This document shows, piece after piece, positions 30,768-39,415 of a DNA stretch of 64,000 bases. Under the pieces are notes generated by a model. That model was not told where the DNA came from and did not search any database. It was given only the letters and a program-made list of their open reading frames with translations. Every line of letters begins with the position of its first letter. Positions within the stretch are counted from its first letter, which is position 1. The DNA is from Nocardia terrae (GTDB lineage Bacteria > Actinomycetota > Actinomycetes > Mycobacteriales > Mycobacteriaceae). Where the stretch lies: contig NZ_WRPP01000012.1 of NCBI RefSeq assembly GCF_009760405.1, forward strand, positions 62,001-126,000, read 5' to 3'. A program made the translations under genes and the position numbers.

Positions 30768-31673
30768 TCACCGGACGAGCGCGCGGGTCAGCTCGGCGGT
30801 CCGCAGCTTATCGGGATTGCGGACCGCGTACAGCCCGACGATGCGTTCCCCATCGACCTCGATCATCTGAACCGTGTCCAGCTGCCCGTCCGCGCCGCGC
30901 AGCAGCACCGCGGGCAGCGCGTTATAGGTGCCGAATTCGATGGTCATGTCCGTCAGGCTCTTTCGCACCAGGCCGATCAGATAGGCGGCGACCTTCTCCG
31001 CCCCGACCACCGGACGCCGGGCCGCGCTGACCTTGCCGCCGCCGTCGGAGATCTGCACGATGTCGGGGGCGAGCACGTCCATGAGCGTCTGCACATCGCC
31101 GGTCTGCGCGGCGCGCAGGAACTTGCCGATCACCGCGCGACTGGTCTCGGAGTCGGGTTCGAACCGCTTCTTGCGCGAACGCACATGCGCGCGGGCCCGG
31201 TGCGCGATCTGGCGCACGCTGGCGTCGGATCTGCCGAGCATGCCCGCGATGTCGACCAGGCTGTGCCCGAACACCTCCGAGAGCACGAATACCGCGCGCT
31301 CGGTCGGCCCCAGGGTCTCGAGCACCAGCAGCATGGCCATGGACACCGATTCCGCCAGCAGCACATCGTGACTGGCGTCGTTGTCGGTGCGAATGGGCTC
31401 GGGCAGCCAGCTGCCCACGTACTCCTCGCGGCGGCGTCGGACGGTGCGCAGATGGTTGAGCGCCTGCCGCGTGACGATCTGGGTGAGATAGGCCCGCTCG
31501 TGGGTCACCGTCGTGCGATCGGTGCCGCGCCAGCGGAGGTAGCTGTCCTGCACCACGTCCTCGGCGTCCGCGGCACTGCCGAGCAGCTCGTAGGCGATGG
31601 TGAACAGCAACGGCCGCAACCGATCGAACGCGTCCACATCGCCCATCGGACCGATATCAGCACCCACGGTCAT
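30768..31673 (-). CDS. ECF sigma factor, ECF41/SigJ type with C-terminal SnoaL-like domain
   Basis: A 301-residue sigma factor. Region 2 (FTIAYELLGSAADAEDVVQD) and region 4 (LGPTERAVFVLSEVFGHSLV, then DIAGMLGRSDASVRQIAHRA) are followed by a SnoaL/NTF2-like domain. The ECF41 hallmarks are all present: WLPEP in the linker, DGGGK, and NPDKL near the C-terminus. In this group the C-terminal domain acts as a built-in regulator in place of a separate anti-sigma factor. It starts at 31673 and is divergent from a TetR gene. The usual partner (a carboxymuconolactone decarboxylase or oxidoreductase gene) is not adjacent. Confidence 0.93.
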   Translation of the reverse strand: MTVGADIGPMGDVDAFDRLRPLLFTIAYELLGSAADAEDVVQDSYLRWRGTDRTTVTHERAYLTQIVTRQALNHLRTVRRRREEYVGSWLPEPIRTDNDASHDVLLAESVSMAMLLVLETLGPTERAVFVLSEVFGHSLVDIAGMLGRSDASVRQIAHRARAHVRSRKKRFEPDSETSRAVIGKFLRAAQTGDVQTLMDVLAPDIVQISDGGGKVSAARRPVVGAEKVAAYLIGLVRKSLTDMTIEFGTYNALPAVLLRGADGQLDTVQMIEVDGERIVGLYAVRNPDKLRTAELTRALVR

Positions 31674-31711
31674 GGTGGCAGCCTACCCAGCACCGGCCCC
31701 GGAATCAGTTC

Positions 31712-31772
31712 TTGAATCCGGTTCAAAAAGTTGGTTATGCTGCTGTCGTGGCCAAAGTTGAACGCGATTCAA
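31712..31772 (+). promoter_or_regulatory. TetR promoter with two TTGAA-5-TTCAA operators
   Basis: Operators at 31712-31726 and 31758-31772 share TTGAA, five bases, TTCAA and then AAAGT. The first overlaps a -35 (TTGAAT, 31712-31717) spaced 18 bp from a -10 (TATGCT, 31736-31741), which would start transcription at the GTG at 31748. The second lies inside the first codons. This layout suggests autorepression by the TetR protein. Confidence 0.65.
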
Positions 31773-32434
31773 AAAGTGGGCCGGGCGATAACCGGCGCGG
31801 GCGGCAGTCCCGCGCGGCGCTGCTCGACGCCGGGCGGACCGCATTCTCGGCCAAGCGGTACGAGGAGGTCTCCATCGCCGAGATCGCCTCGGCGGCGGGT
31901 GCCGCGGCCGGGTCGATCGGATACCACTTCGGGGGCAAGTACGAGCTGTATCTGGCCGTGCACGAGGCGGTCTTCGAGGACTTCTGGGGTCGGCTGCAGG
32001 AGTTGCGGGGAGCCGCGCTCGAGCGGATGACTCAGGGCTTCGGGATCTATCTGGACTTCGTGCAGCAGCACGGCACCGGGCTGCTCATGACGCCGCGCGC
32101 GGGAGCCGACGAGCGTTTGCTGGCCCAGCACGAGCGGCATCGGGACCGGCTGGTCGAGGCGCTGCTGACCGAGATCGTCTCCGCGGGCGACAACGCGACC
32201 GTTCGCATCGCCATGGACGGCTGGCTGGCCTTCATCGAGGGCGCCACCGCGCGGTGGCTCGCCGAGCCCGATCCGGATCGCGACACCCTGCGGAGCCTGG
32301 TGCTCGCCGCCGGATTCGCCACGGTGCAAACGGCTTTGGCGCTCGACCCGTCCATCACCCTGACCTCGCGCACCATCGCGGCGCTGCTGAATCTGGACGG
32401 CTCGCAGCGCACCGAACGAGAAGAGACGAGCTAG
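31748..32434 (+). CDS. TetR-family transcriptional regulator
   Basis: A 228-residue regulator. The N-terminal helix-turn-helix is SIAEIASAAGAAAGSIGYHF, followed by GGKYELYLAVHEAVFEDFW. The C-terminal ligand domain matches no specific subfamily I can name, though the operon suggests an acyl-CoA-type ligand. The frame is open from 31712, but that TTG is inside the operator/-35; GTG 31748 is at the predicted transcript start (leaderless). Its stop shares one base with the SDR start, so it heads an operon with the SDR and an acyl-CoA ligase gene and probably represses it. Confidence 0.88.
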   Translation: MAKVERDSKSGPGDNRRGRQSRAALLDAGRTAFSAKRYEEVSIAEIASAAGAAAGSIGYHFGGKYELYLAVHEAVFEDFWGRLQELRGAALERMTQGFGIYLDFVQQHGTGLLMTPRAGADERLLAQHERHRDRLVEALLTEIVSAGDNATVRIAMDGWLAFIEGATARWLAEPDPDRDTLRSLVLAAGFATVQTALALDPSITLTSRTIAALLNLDGSQRTEREETS

Positions 32435-33372
32435 TGGATCCCCTGCACCGACCCAGCAATGCCCTCGCCGCCGGGCCGATCGGGCGGGCCGCCGCCCGGC
32501 TCATCGGCCCGCGCGGCATCTCCGACCGGGAACGCCTGCGCCGCGAGGTCGAAGGCAAGATCGCGGTGGTCACCGGCGCTTCCCACGGCCTGGGCGCGGA
32601 GACCGCCCGCATGCTGGCCGCCGCCGGGGCGACCGTCGTGCTGGGCGCGCGCTCAGTCGATCAGCTGGAGGCGATCGCCGCCGAGATCACGGCCGCGGGC
32701 GGCAAGGCGGTCGCGATCCGCCTGGATCTGGCCGAACCGGAGTCGATCTCGGCGTTCGCCGAGGAGATCCTGGCCTGCTTCGACCACGTCGACTATCTGA
32801 TCCACAACGCGGGCAAGTCATTACGGCGCTCCATCCACCTGTCCTACGACCGGCCCAAGGATCTGACCGCGACCTCGACCGCCAACTATCTCGGCCCGAT
32901 CCGGCTCACCCTCGCCCTGCTGCCGAGCATGCGGGCCCGGCACAGCGGGCACATCGTGAACATCTCGACGGTCGGCGTGCTCTTCCCGGTCGTGCCGAAG
33001 TGGGGCTTCTACCTGTCGTCCAAGGCGGCCTTCGACGTGTGGATGCGGGCGGTGGGCATGGAGGCCCGCCCCGACGGGGTCACCCTCACCACCATCTACG
33101 CCGGGCTCATGCACACCCGGATGAGCGCGCCCAGCCGGTGGATGTCGGCGCTGCCCGGACAGTCCCCCGCCGAGGCGGCCACCGGAGTGGCGCGGGCGCT
33201 GATCACCAAGCCGCGCATCATGATTCCCGCCTACGGATACGCGACCGCAGTGCTGACGCCGATCCTGCGGGTCCCGATGGAGATCGCCACCACCGCCGTC
33301 TACCAGCGACTCGGCGATACCGACGCCGCACTGCGCGCGGTCGACGGGAAGGGGACGAGCGATGCGCGATAA
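32434..33372 (+). CDS. Short-chain dehydrogenase/reductase
   Basis: A 312-residue classical SDR. The NAD(P) motif VVTGASHGLGAETA, the DYLIHNAGKS (NAG) block, VNISTVG before the active site and the catalytic YLSSKAAFD are visible. The C-terminal extension (ALITKPRIMIPAYGYATAVL and onward) resembles membrane-associated mycobacterial SDRs acting on lipids. GTG 32434 is chosen because it overlaps the TetR stop; the frame is open upstream. It overlaps the downstream ligase gene by 11 bp. Confidence 0.88.
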   Translation: MDPLHRPSNALAAGPIGRAAARLIGPRGISDRERLRREVEGKIAVVTGASHGLGAETARMLAAAGATVVLGARSVDQLEAIAAEITAAGGKAVAIRLDLAEPESISAFAEEILACFDHVDYLIHNAGKSLRRSIHLSYDRPKDLTATSTANYLGPIRLTLALLPSMRARHSGHIVNISTVGVLFPVVPKWGFYLSSKAAFDVWMRAVGMEARPDGVTLTTIYAGLMHTRMSAPSRWMSALPGQSPAEAATGVARALITKPRIMIPAYGYATAVLTPILRVPMEIATTAVYQRLGDTDAALRAVDGKGTSDAR

Positions 33373-34993
33373 TGCCGTCTTCGACTGGGGCACAGCCCTT
33401 TCCGCCGTCGCTGGCTCGGGCGCGCTCCGCCCGGTCGGTCCGGTCGCCGCGCTGTCCATCGCCCGCGGATATCGCGCCTACGGCCCGTCCCTCGGCCTGA
33501 TCATCGCCATCTCCGCGGCCCGGTATCCGAATCGCATCGCGGTCATCGACGAGGCCGGTGCGGTCACCTACCGCGAGCTCGTGCGCCGGTCCGAAGCCAT
33601 TGCGGCGTCATTGCATTCGCTGGCTCCCCGCGCGCGGACGCTGGGCATCCTGTGCCGCAATCACCGCGGCTTCGTCGAGGCGATGATCGCGGGCAGCCGG
33701 CTCGGATGCGAGCTCGTCTTCCTCAATACCGAGCTGCCCGCCGCCCAGCTGGCCCGGATCCTGGAGCGGCACGCGCCGGATGTGCTCGTCCATGACGACG
33801 AGTATCTGGCGGCGGTCGCCGAGGCGGGCTACCCCGGCCTGCGGGTGCGCGGCTGGGTCGACGAGGCGGCCGAATCCGATCTTCCGACCCTGGACCAGCT
33901 TGCGCGGCACCATCATCTGTCCCCGCCGCGCGCCGGTCGGCCGTCGAAGATCACCCTGCTGACCTCGGGGACCTCCGGCATGGCCAAGGGCGTGGCCCGC
34001 CAGGTCGGCCTGCGGCCCGCGCTGGAGGCCGCCGCGTCGCTGGCCGCCGCCAGCCGTCTCGGGCACCGCGATACCGCGATCGTCGCGCCGCCGTTCTTCC
34101 ACGGCTTCGGACTCGGCGCGCTCGCGGGCCAATTGGCCCTGGGCGCAACGGTTGTCACGCGCCGCCGCTTCGATCCCGAACTGGCGCTGGCCGCTATCGA
34201 ACGCCATCGCGCCACGGTGTTCATCGGCGTCCCCATCATGATCCAGCGCCTCGCGGCGCTGCCGGCGGAGGTCCGCCGCCGCTACGAGCTCGGCACCTTG
34301 CGCCTGGCCTTGACCGGTGCGGCACCGATTTCCCCGAACACCATCGAAACGTTCCTGCGCGACTACGGCCCCCGGCTGATCAACGGCTACGGCTCCACCG
34401 AGGCGGGCGTCGTGTCGATCGCGACCCCCGCCGACCTCGAGCATTCCCCCAAGACCGTCGGCCGCCCCATTCTCGGTGTCTCCGTCCGCATTCTGCGCGC
34501 CGACCGCACCCCGGCCGCCGTCGGCGAGACCGGCACCATCTTCGTGCGCGGGGGCCTGGGCTTCCACGGCTACACCGCCGATCACGGAGGTTCCGCACCC
34601 GCCAAGGAGATTCGCGACGGCTACGTCAACGTCGGCGACATGGGCCATCTGGACGCGCAGGGCCGGCTCTACATCGACGGCCGCGACGACGAGATGATCG
34701 TCTCGGGCGGCGAGAACATCTATCCCCGCGAGGTCGAGAACGCGCTGGCCGAACACCCGGCCGTCACCGACGTGATCGTGATCGGCGTCCCCGACCACGA
34801 CTACGGTCAGGTCCTGCGCGCCTACCTGGTGACCACCGGCGCCGAACCCGGCGACGAGGAGCTGAAGACCCACATCCGAGCCCGCCTCGAGCGCTACAAG
34901 ATCCCCAAGCAGTTCGTCCGCCTCACCGAGCTCCCCCGCAACCCCAGCGGAAAGGTGCTGCGCCACAAGCTCGGCGCCGAAGCCGGGTCCTGA
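33362..34993 (+). CDS. AMP-dependent acyl-CoA synthetase (FadD-like)
   Basis: A 543-residue ANL-superfamily ligase that activates a carboxylate with ATP and transfers it to CoA. A-motifs seen: LLTSGTSGMAKGVAR (P-loop-like, near residue 200), INGYGSTEAG (A5), YVNVGDMGHLDAQGRLYIDG and RDDEMIVSGGENIYPREVE (A7/A8), and the catalytic lysine in NPSGKVLRHKL. It is coupled to the SDR. The pair plus TetR suggests metabolism of a fatty or aromatic acid. The stop shares a base with an ATG that opens a decayed hydrolase frame. Confidence 0.92.
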   Translation: MRDNAVFDWGTALSAVAGSGALRPVGPVAALSIARGYRAYGPSLGLIIAISAARYPNRIAVIDEAGAVTYRELVRRSEAIAASLHSLAPRARTLGILCRNHRGFVEAMIAGSRLGCELVFLNTELPAAQLARILERHAPDVLVHDDEYLAAVAEAGYPGLRVRGWVDEAAESDLPTLDQLARHHHLSPPRAGRPSKITLLTSGTSGMAKGVARQVGLRPALEAAASLAAASRLGHRDTAIVAPPFFHGFGLGALAGQLALGATVVTRRRFDPELALAAIERHRATVFIGVPIMIQRLAALPAEVRRRYELGTLRLALTGAAPISPNTIETFLRDYGPRLINGYGSTEAGVVSIATPADLEHSPKTVGRPILGVSVRILRADRTPAAVGETGTIFVRGGLGFHGYTADHGGSAPAKEIRDGYVNVGDMGHLDAQGRLYIDGRDDEMIVSGGENIYPREVENALAEHPAVTDVIVIGVPDHDYGQVLRAYLVTTGAEPGDEELKTHIRARLERYKIPKQFVRLTELPRNPSGKVLRHKLGAEAGS

Positions 34994-35172
34994 TGCCCGC
35001 GGAGACGCTGGACAACGGCATCCTCGAACGCGACTTCCTCCTCGGCGACATCACCGGCGTGCCCTGGTCGCCGACGCACGGCACCTGGCCGCCGAGAGCC
35101 GGTACACCGTCGTGGCCGTCGACGCTCCGGGGCATGGTCCCTGTGGCAGCATCTCGGCCGATGACCCGCTGA
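34993..35172 (+). pseudogene. Decayed alpha/beta-hydrolase gene fragment
   Basis: ATG 34993 overlaps the ligase stop and reads MPAETLDNGILERDFLLGDI then TGVPWSPTHG, the N-terminus of a dienelactone-hydrolase-like family. The matching continuation, VADARHLAAESRYTVVAVDA then PGHG, lies in another frame starting about 35072, and the expected HGGGG oxyanion loop and everything after the second strand are missing. So it carries an internal deletion, a frameshift and a 3' truncation. It was once the third structural gene of the TetR operon. About 140 bp of unremarkable sequence follows before the monooxygenase. Confidence 0.65.
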
Positions 35173-35312
35173 GCCCGGATATGGAAGCGGGAAAGGATCT
35201 CGAATCCCTTCCCTCTTCAACGTATATCGCACCCCGGGGCTTGCGGCAAGACCCCGTCGATGCTGCAGAATCGCCGACCGTAGCGAATGTCCACGGAAAC
35301 GGGGTAGTGCGA

Positions 35313-36881
35313 GTGCGTGATACGGATGCCGACGTGATCATCGTGGGTGCGGGCCCGACGGGCCTGATGCTGGCCGCCGAACTGCGGCTGGCCGGGGTGA
35401 TGCCGGTGGTCCTGGAGCGGTCGCCGCAACTGCGGACCGTACCGAAGGCCAATGGCCTCGGTGGGCAGATCGTGCAAGTGCTGGGCTATCGGGGTCTGAC
35501 GGAACGACTCCGGGAGATCGGCTCGGACGCCGGGCCGATGACCGCTGTTCCGTTCGGCGGAATGCAGGTGGATCTCAGTCCGCTGGCCGATTCGCCGCTG
35601 AAGGCCATGCACCTGCCGCAGCCGAAACTCGAACAGCTGCTCGATGATCGGGCGAGCGAGCTCGGTGCGCAGGTGCGGCGCGGGCACGCGGTGATCGGTG
35701 TCGAGCAGGACGATGCCGCCGTCACCGTTGAGGTTCAGGGACCGGACAGCGAATACCGGCTCACCGCAGGCTATGTGGTGGCCTGCGACGGAACCCGCAG
35801 CCGGGTCCGTGATCTGGCCGGTATCGGCTTTCCCGGCACCACCTATCCGGAGGTCAACCGGTTGGGGCAGGTCAGCGTGCCGGATTCGGTGACGGTGCTG
35901 GCGGACGGCACCATCGAGATCGACGGGTACGGCGTCGTTCCCACCGGATTCACCCGCACCGATCACGGCGTGTTCGCGATGGGACCGGTCTCCCCCGCGC
36001 GCACGGTGATGATCCAGGTCACCGAGGATACGGCCGGCGAGACCGACGACAACGAACCGATGACCCTGACCGAGCTGCAGGACAGCATCCGCCGCGTCCT
36101 CGGCGTCGAGCTGCCGCTGACCGATCCGATTCGCCTGTCGCGCTATCAGTTCCAGGCCCGTCAGGCCGAACGGTACCGCGCCGGAAGGATTCTGGTGGCC
36201 GGTGACGCCGCCCACGGCTTCCCGATGACGGGTGTCGGGCTGAACGCGGGCATGCTGGACGCGGTCAACCTGGCCTGGAAGCTGGCCGCCGAACTGCACG
36301 GCCGGGCGCCGGCGGGACTGCTGGACAGCTATCACGACGAACGCCATTTCGCGGGCACCCGCATCATGATGCAGACCCAGGCGCAGGTGGCGCTGCGGCG
36401 CGGCGACGACCCGGCGGCCCAGGCGCTGCGCGAGCTGTTCCAGGAGATGCTGGTCGACGAGCCCGCACTGCATCGCCTGGCCGCGCTCATCGCGGGTACC
36501 GAACTGCGTTATCCGCTGCCCGCTCCCAACCGGCACCCGCTGACAGGCACCGTCGTCCCCGACCTGCCGTTGCGGACCGAGCAGGGAGAGGGCACCGTCG
36601 CCGATCTGCTGCACGCGGCCCGTCCGGTACTGCTGTTCCTGTCCGATCGCGAGGATCTGCGCCTTCTCGCCGAGGACTGGTCCGATCGCGTCGACCTCCG
36701 CACCGCCACCGCGGCCGACCGTCCGGCCGACGCCCTGCTGATCCGCCCGGACGCCCATATCGCCTGGGCCGCAACGGTGGACGAGTCCCCGGACACCGCC
36801 GTTCCCGCCCTGCGCGACGCGCTCACCACCTGGTTCGGCGCACCCGACCGGGCGGCGGTGGCAAGCATGGTCAGCGACTGA
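35313..36881 (+). CDS. FAD-dependent aromatic monooxygenase (PheA/TfdB-type hydroxylase)
   Basis: A 522-residue flavin hydroxylase. VIIVGAGPTGLMLAAELRLA is the FAD GxGxxG motif, VVACDGTRSRVRDLAGIGF is the DG motif, and RILVAGDAAHGFPMTGVGLN is the GD motif followed by the DAVNLAWKLA helix. The C-terminal thioredoxin-like domain (LLHAARPVLLFLSDREDLR) fits the phenol/rifampicin-type hydroxylase group found in actinobacteria. GTG 35313 gives MRDTDADVIIVGAG; GTG 35307, two codons earlier, is equally possible. The upstream frame is a leftover of the hydrolase fragment. Substrate unknown; antibiotic-modifying Rox-like enzymes are in the same family. Confidence 0.88.
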   Translation: MRDTDADVIIVGAGPTGLMLAAELRLAGVMPVVLERSPQLRTVPKANGLGGQIVQVLGYRGLTERLREIGSDAGPMTAVPFGGMQVDLSPLADSPLKAMHLPQPKLEQLLDDRASELGAQVRRGHAVIGVEQDDAAVTVEVQGPDSEYRLTAGYVVACDGTRSRVRDLAGIGFPGTTYPEVNRLGQVSVPDSVTVLADGTIEIDGYGVVPTGFTRTDHGVFAMGPVSPARTVMIQVTEDTAGETDDNEPMTLTELQDSIRRVLGVELPLTDPIRLSRYQFQARQAERYRAGRILVAGDAAHGFPMTGVGLNAGMLDAVNLAWKLAAELHGRAPAGLLDSYHDERHFAGTRIMMQTQAQVALRRGDDPAAQALRELFQEMLVDEPALHRLAALIAGTELRYPLPAPNRHPLTGTVVPDLPLRTEQGEGTVADLLHAARPVLLFLSDREDLRLLAEDWSDRVDLRTATAADRPADALLIRPDAHIAWAATVDESPDTAVPALRDALTTWFGAPDRAAVASMVSD

Positions 36882-37003
36882 CCGGATCTGCCATACGACT
36901 GATCCGTCCGGCCCGAGCCCTCGGCCGGCTCCCGTTTCCGGCGTTCAATTCCGGCATGCCGCACAACGCGGCGGGAACGACATCGCTTGGAAGGACCGGG
37001 AAG

Positions 37004-37879
37004 ATGACCGAGTTCGTAACCCTCGAGCACGGACGGATCGCGTGCGACGTGGCCGGAGACGGACCGCTGGTGGTGCTGTCGCACGGCATGGGCACCTGGC
37101 GGCAGGAGTTCCGGCATCTGGTGGGGCCGCTGGTCGCCGCCGGGTACCGGGTGGTCAATGCCGATATGCGCGGGCACGGCGAGTCCAGCATGGGCTGGCC
37201 CTCGGTGACCGGGAAAGAGGCCATCAGCCGCACCGACGTGGCCCTCGATCTGCTCGGCGTGATCCGGCATTTCGGGGGCCCGGCCGTGATCATCGGCCAT
37301 TCGCTGTCCGGCGGTTCGGCCACCATCGCCGCGGCCGAAGCCCCCGAACTGGTCAGCGCCATCGTGGAAGTCGACCCGTTCACCCTGACCCAGCGGTTCT
37401 ACCCGGGCGCGATGCTCACCAGCCGACGCTACCGCCGCGGAATGGTCCGGCTGGGCCTGACCCAGGGACTGAAGTCGTTCGGATGGTGGTTCCGCTACCT
37501 CGACATCGCCTACCCGACCAAGCCCGCCGACCACGCGCAGTTCATCGCCGGACTCCGGGCCCTGCTGCGGCAGCCCGGGCGCTGGGAGGAATTCATGAAG
37601 ACCGGCGCCACCACCCCCGCCGACGCCCACGCGCGCATCGCCGAAATCCGTTGTCCCGCACTGGTGCTCTTCGGCACCCAGGATCCCGATTTCGCCGATC
37701 CCGAGGCCGAGGCGCGGCGGGTCGTCGACGCCATGCCGCTCGGGCTCGGCAAGGTGGCGATGGTCGAGGGCGGCGGCCACTACCCGCACGCCCAATCCGC
37801 CGACCGGATGGCCGAGCTGATCATCCCGTTCCTGGACCGGCACGCCGCCCGCACCGCGTCCGATCCGGTCAGCCACTGA
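37004..37879 (+). CDS. Alpha/beta-hydrolase
   Basis: A 291-residue hydrolase. LVVLSHGMGTWRQEF (oxyanion loop), VVNADMRGHGESS, nucleophile elbow IIGHSLSGGSA, acid region ALVLFGTQDPDFADPEAE and the catalytic His in VEGGGHYPHAQ are all visible. ATG 37004 has GGGAAG upstream; the open frame to 36956 adds an unsupported extension. A GlxA-type regulator gene follows 38 bp later on the same strand and may control it. The family includes esterases, lactonases and haloperoxidase-like enzymes; the exact reaction is not predicted. Confidence 0.85.
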   Translation: MTEFVTLEHGRIACDVAGDGPLVVLSHGMGTWRQEFRHLVGPLVAAGYRVVNADMRGHGESSMGWPSVTGKEAISRTDVALDLLGVIRHFGGPAVIIGHSLSGGSATIAAAEAPELVSAIVEVDPFTLTQRFYPGAMLTSRRYRRGMVRLGLTQGLKSFGWWFRYLDIAYPTKPADHAQFIAGLRALLRQPGRWEEFMKTGATTPADAHARIAEIRCPALVLFGTQDPDFADPEAEARRVVDAMPLGLGKVAMVEGGGHYPHAQSADRMAELIIPFLDRHAARTASDPVSH

Positions 37880-37917
37880 CCGTGGCGGCCGTGCCCGGGG
37901 ACTGCGATGATGGCGAG

Positions 37918-39051
37918 GTGCCCGCCCCTCGCACCATCGTCTTCGTCGTCTTCCAAGGCATGCAGATATCCGAACTGGCCGGGCCGCTGGATGTGTTCTC
38001 GGTGGTCAACGGGATCGCCGAGACGCCACCGCAACGGCTGCCGCCGGAACTGCGCGGGCACACGATCACCGTGGACGACGACCCGGCCGCGGGGGACGCT
38101 TCCCCCGCACAGCCCTATCGGCTGCTCACGGCCGCGCCCGGCGGCCGTCCGATCACCGCGGACGGCGGCTTGACCGTCACCGTCGCGCATTCCCTCGACG
38201 ACATCGCCGCCGGTCCGGACTTCGACACCCTCATCGTCGTCGGTGGCGATGTCCAGGGCCCGGGGGCCGCGCAGGTGGTCCCGGAGCTGCCCGCCCTGGC
38301 CCGCAAGGCACGACGGGTGGCATCGGTGTGCGCGGGCGCGCTGCTGCTGGCCGCCGCCGGACTGCTGGACGGCTACCGGGCCACCACCCATTGGGCCTCG
38401 ACCGCGCTACTGGCGCAGCGCTATCCGCGGATCACCGTGGAGCCGGACCGCATCTACGTGCACGACCGCAATCGCTGGACCTCCGCGGGCATGACGGCGG
38501 GCCTGGATCTGGCGCTGGCGCTGGTCGAGGACGACCACGGCCGCGAAACCGCCGCCCTGGTCGCGCGGGTATCGGTGATGTTCACCCGGCGCACCGGCGG
38601 GCAGGACCAGTTCAGCGCGCAGATGCGGGCCCAGCCCGCCCGCACGCCGGCCATCCGCGCGGTTCAGCAGTGGCTGCCCGATCATCTCGGCGACGATCTC
38701 GGGGTGGCCGAACTGGCGCGCCGCGCGGGCATGAGCGAGCGCCAGTTCGCGCGCGCCTTCCGCACCGAGACCGGCAGCACGCCCGCGGCTTTCGTGGAAG
38801 ACCTGCGCGTGGAGGCGGCCCGCCGCCTGCTGGAGTCCAGCGAGCTGACCGTCGGCGCGATCGCCCGCCAGGTCGGCTACCGCCACGGCGAGACCCTGCA
38901 CCGCGTCTTCACCCGCCGTCTCGGCACCACCCCCGAACGCTACCGGCAGCATTTCTCCACGGACAAGCACCCGGCGAAACTCGAACACGCCGATCAGGTT
39001 TCGGCCGACCAGACGGCCAGCTCGCCGCCGGGCATGCAGACCACCAGATAG
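37918..39051 (+). CDS. GlxA-family transcriptional regulator (DJ-1/PfpI domain plus AraC helix-turn-helix)
   Basis: A 377-residue regulator. The N-terminal glutamine-amidotransferase-like (DJ-1/PfpI) domain has IVFVVFQGMQISELAGPLDV, DTLIVVGGD and RVASVCAGALLLAAAGLLDG (nucleophile-position Cys). The C-terminal AraC domain has DDLGVAELARRAGMSERQFA, RAFRTETGSTPAAF and IARQVGYRHGETLHRVFTRR. GTG 37918 gives MPAPRTIVFVVF; another in-frame GTG lies 36 bp upstream. Its 3' end overlaps the opposing DUF6188-like gene by 58 bp. Ligand and targets are unknown. Confidence 0.9.
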   Translation: MPAPRTIVFVVFQGMQISELAGPLDVFSVVNGIAETPPQRLPPELRGHTITVDDDPAAGDASPAQPYRLLTAAPGGRPITADGGLTVTVAHSLDDIAAGPDFDTLIVVGGDVQGPGAAQVVPELPALARKARRVASVCAGALLLAAAGLLDGYRATTHWASTALLAQRYPRITVEPDRIYVHDRNRWTSAGMTAGLDLALALVEDDHGRETAALVARVSVMFTRRTGGQDQFSAQMRAQPARTPAIRAVQQWLPDHLGDDLGVAELARRAGMSERQFARAFRTETGSTPAAFVEDLRVEAARRLLESSELTVGAIARQVGYRHGETLHRVFTRRLGTTPERYRQHFSTDKHPAKLEHADQVSADQTASSPPGMQTTR

Positions 39052-39365
39052 CGGCCGGGCGCGGTGAGGTTCCACGCCTCGAAATAGCGGTCGGGTTCGA
39101 CCACCAGGCGGTGACCGGATTCCAGATCGATGCGCAGTTCCCCGGAGTCGGAGACGACGGCCGCGACGATCACGCCGGTGAGGGCGGCGGCGAGGTCCTC
39201 GGTGTGCGGCTCGCCCGGAATCCGGTGCAGGCTGGCCCCGTTGGGGCTGTGCACCGCGGCCTCGCCCTCGATGTTCAGCACGTAGGCGCCGGCCTCGAGG
39301 GAGAGCTGGTAGATGGTGGACGCGGTCGAAACGGCGAGAGTGGAACCAGCGATCGGTAGGTCCAT
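38994..39365 (-). CDS. DUF6188-like small protein
   Basis: A 123-residue cytosolic protein. It reads like the DUF6188 family, with LAVSTASTIYQLSLEAGAYV near the start, VSDSGELRIDLESGHRLVVE in the centre and RYFEAWNLTAPGRYLVVCMP then GGELAVW at the end. ATG 39365 is preceded by GGGAGA. It converges on and overlaps the GlxA-type gene by 58 bp, so one of the two 3' ends may be an extension. No function is known. It lies 50 bp from the transporter gene of the sugar-acid cluster on the same strand but is not clearly part of it. Confidence 0.7.
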   Translation of the reverse strand: MDLPIAGSTLAVSTASTIYQLSLEAGAYVLNIEGEAAVHSPNGASLHRIPGEPHTEDLAAALTGVIVAAVVSDSGELRIDLESGHRLVVEPDRYFEAWNLTAPGRYLVVCMPGGELAVWSAET

Positions 39366-39415
39366 GCGGGTCTCCCTATCCGAAGTGTCTGATTCCACTC
39401 TGCCCGAATGTCACC

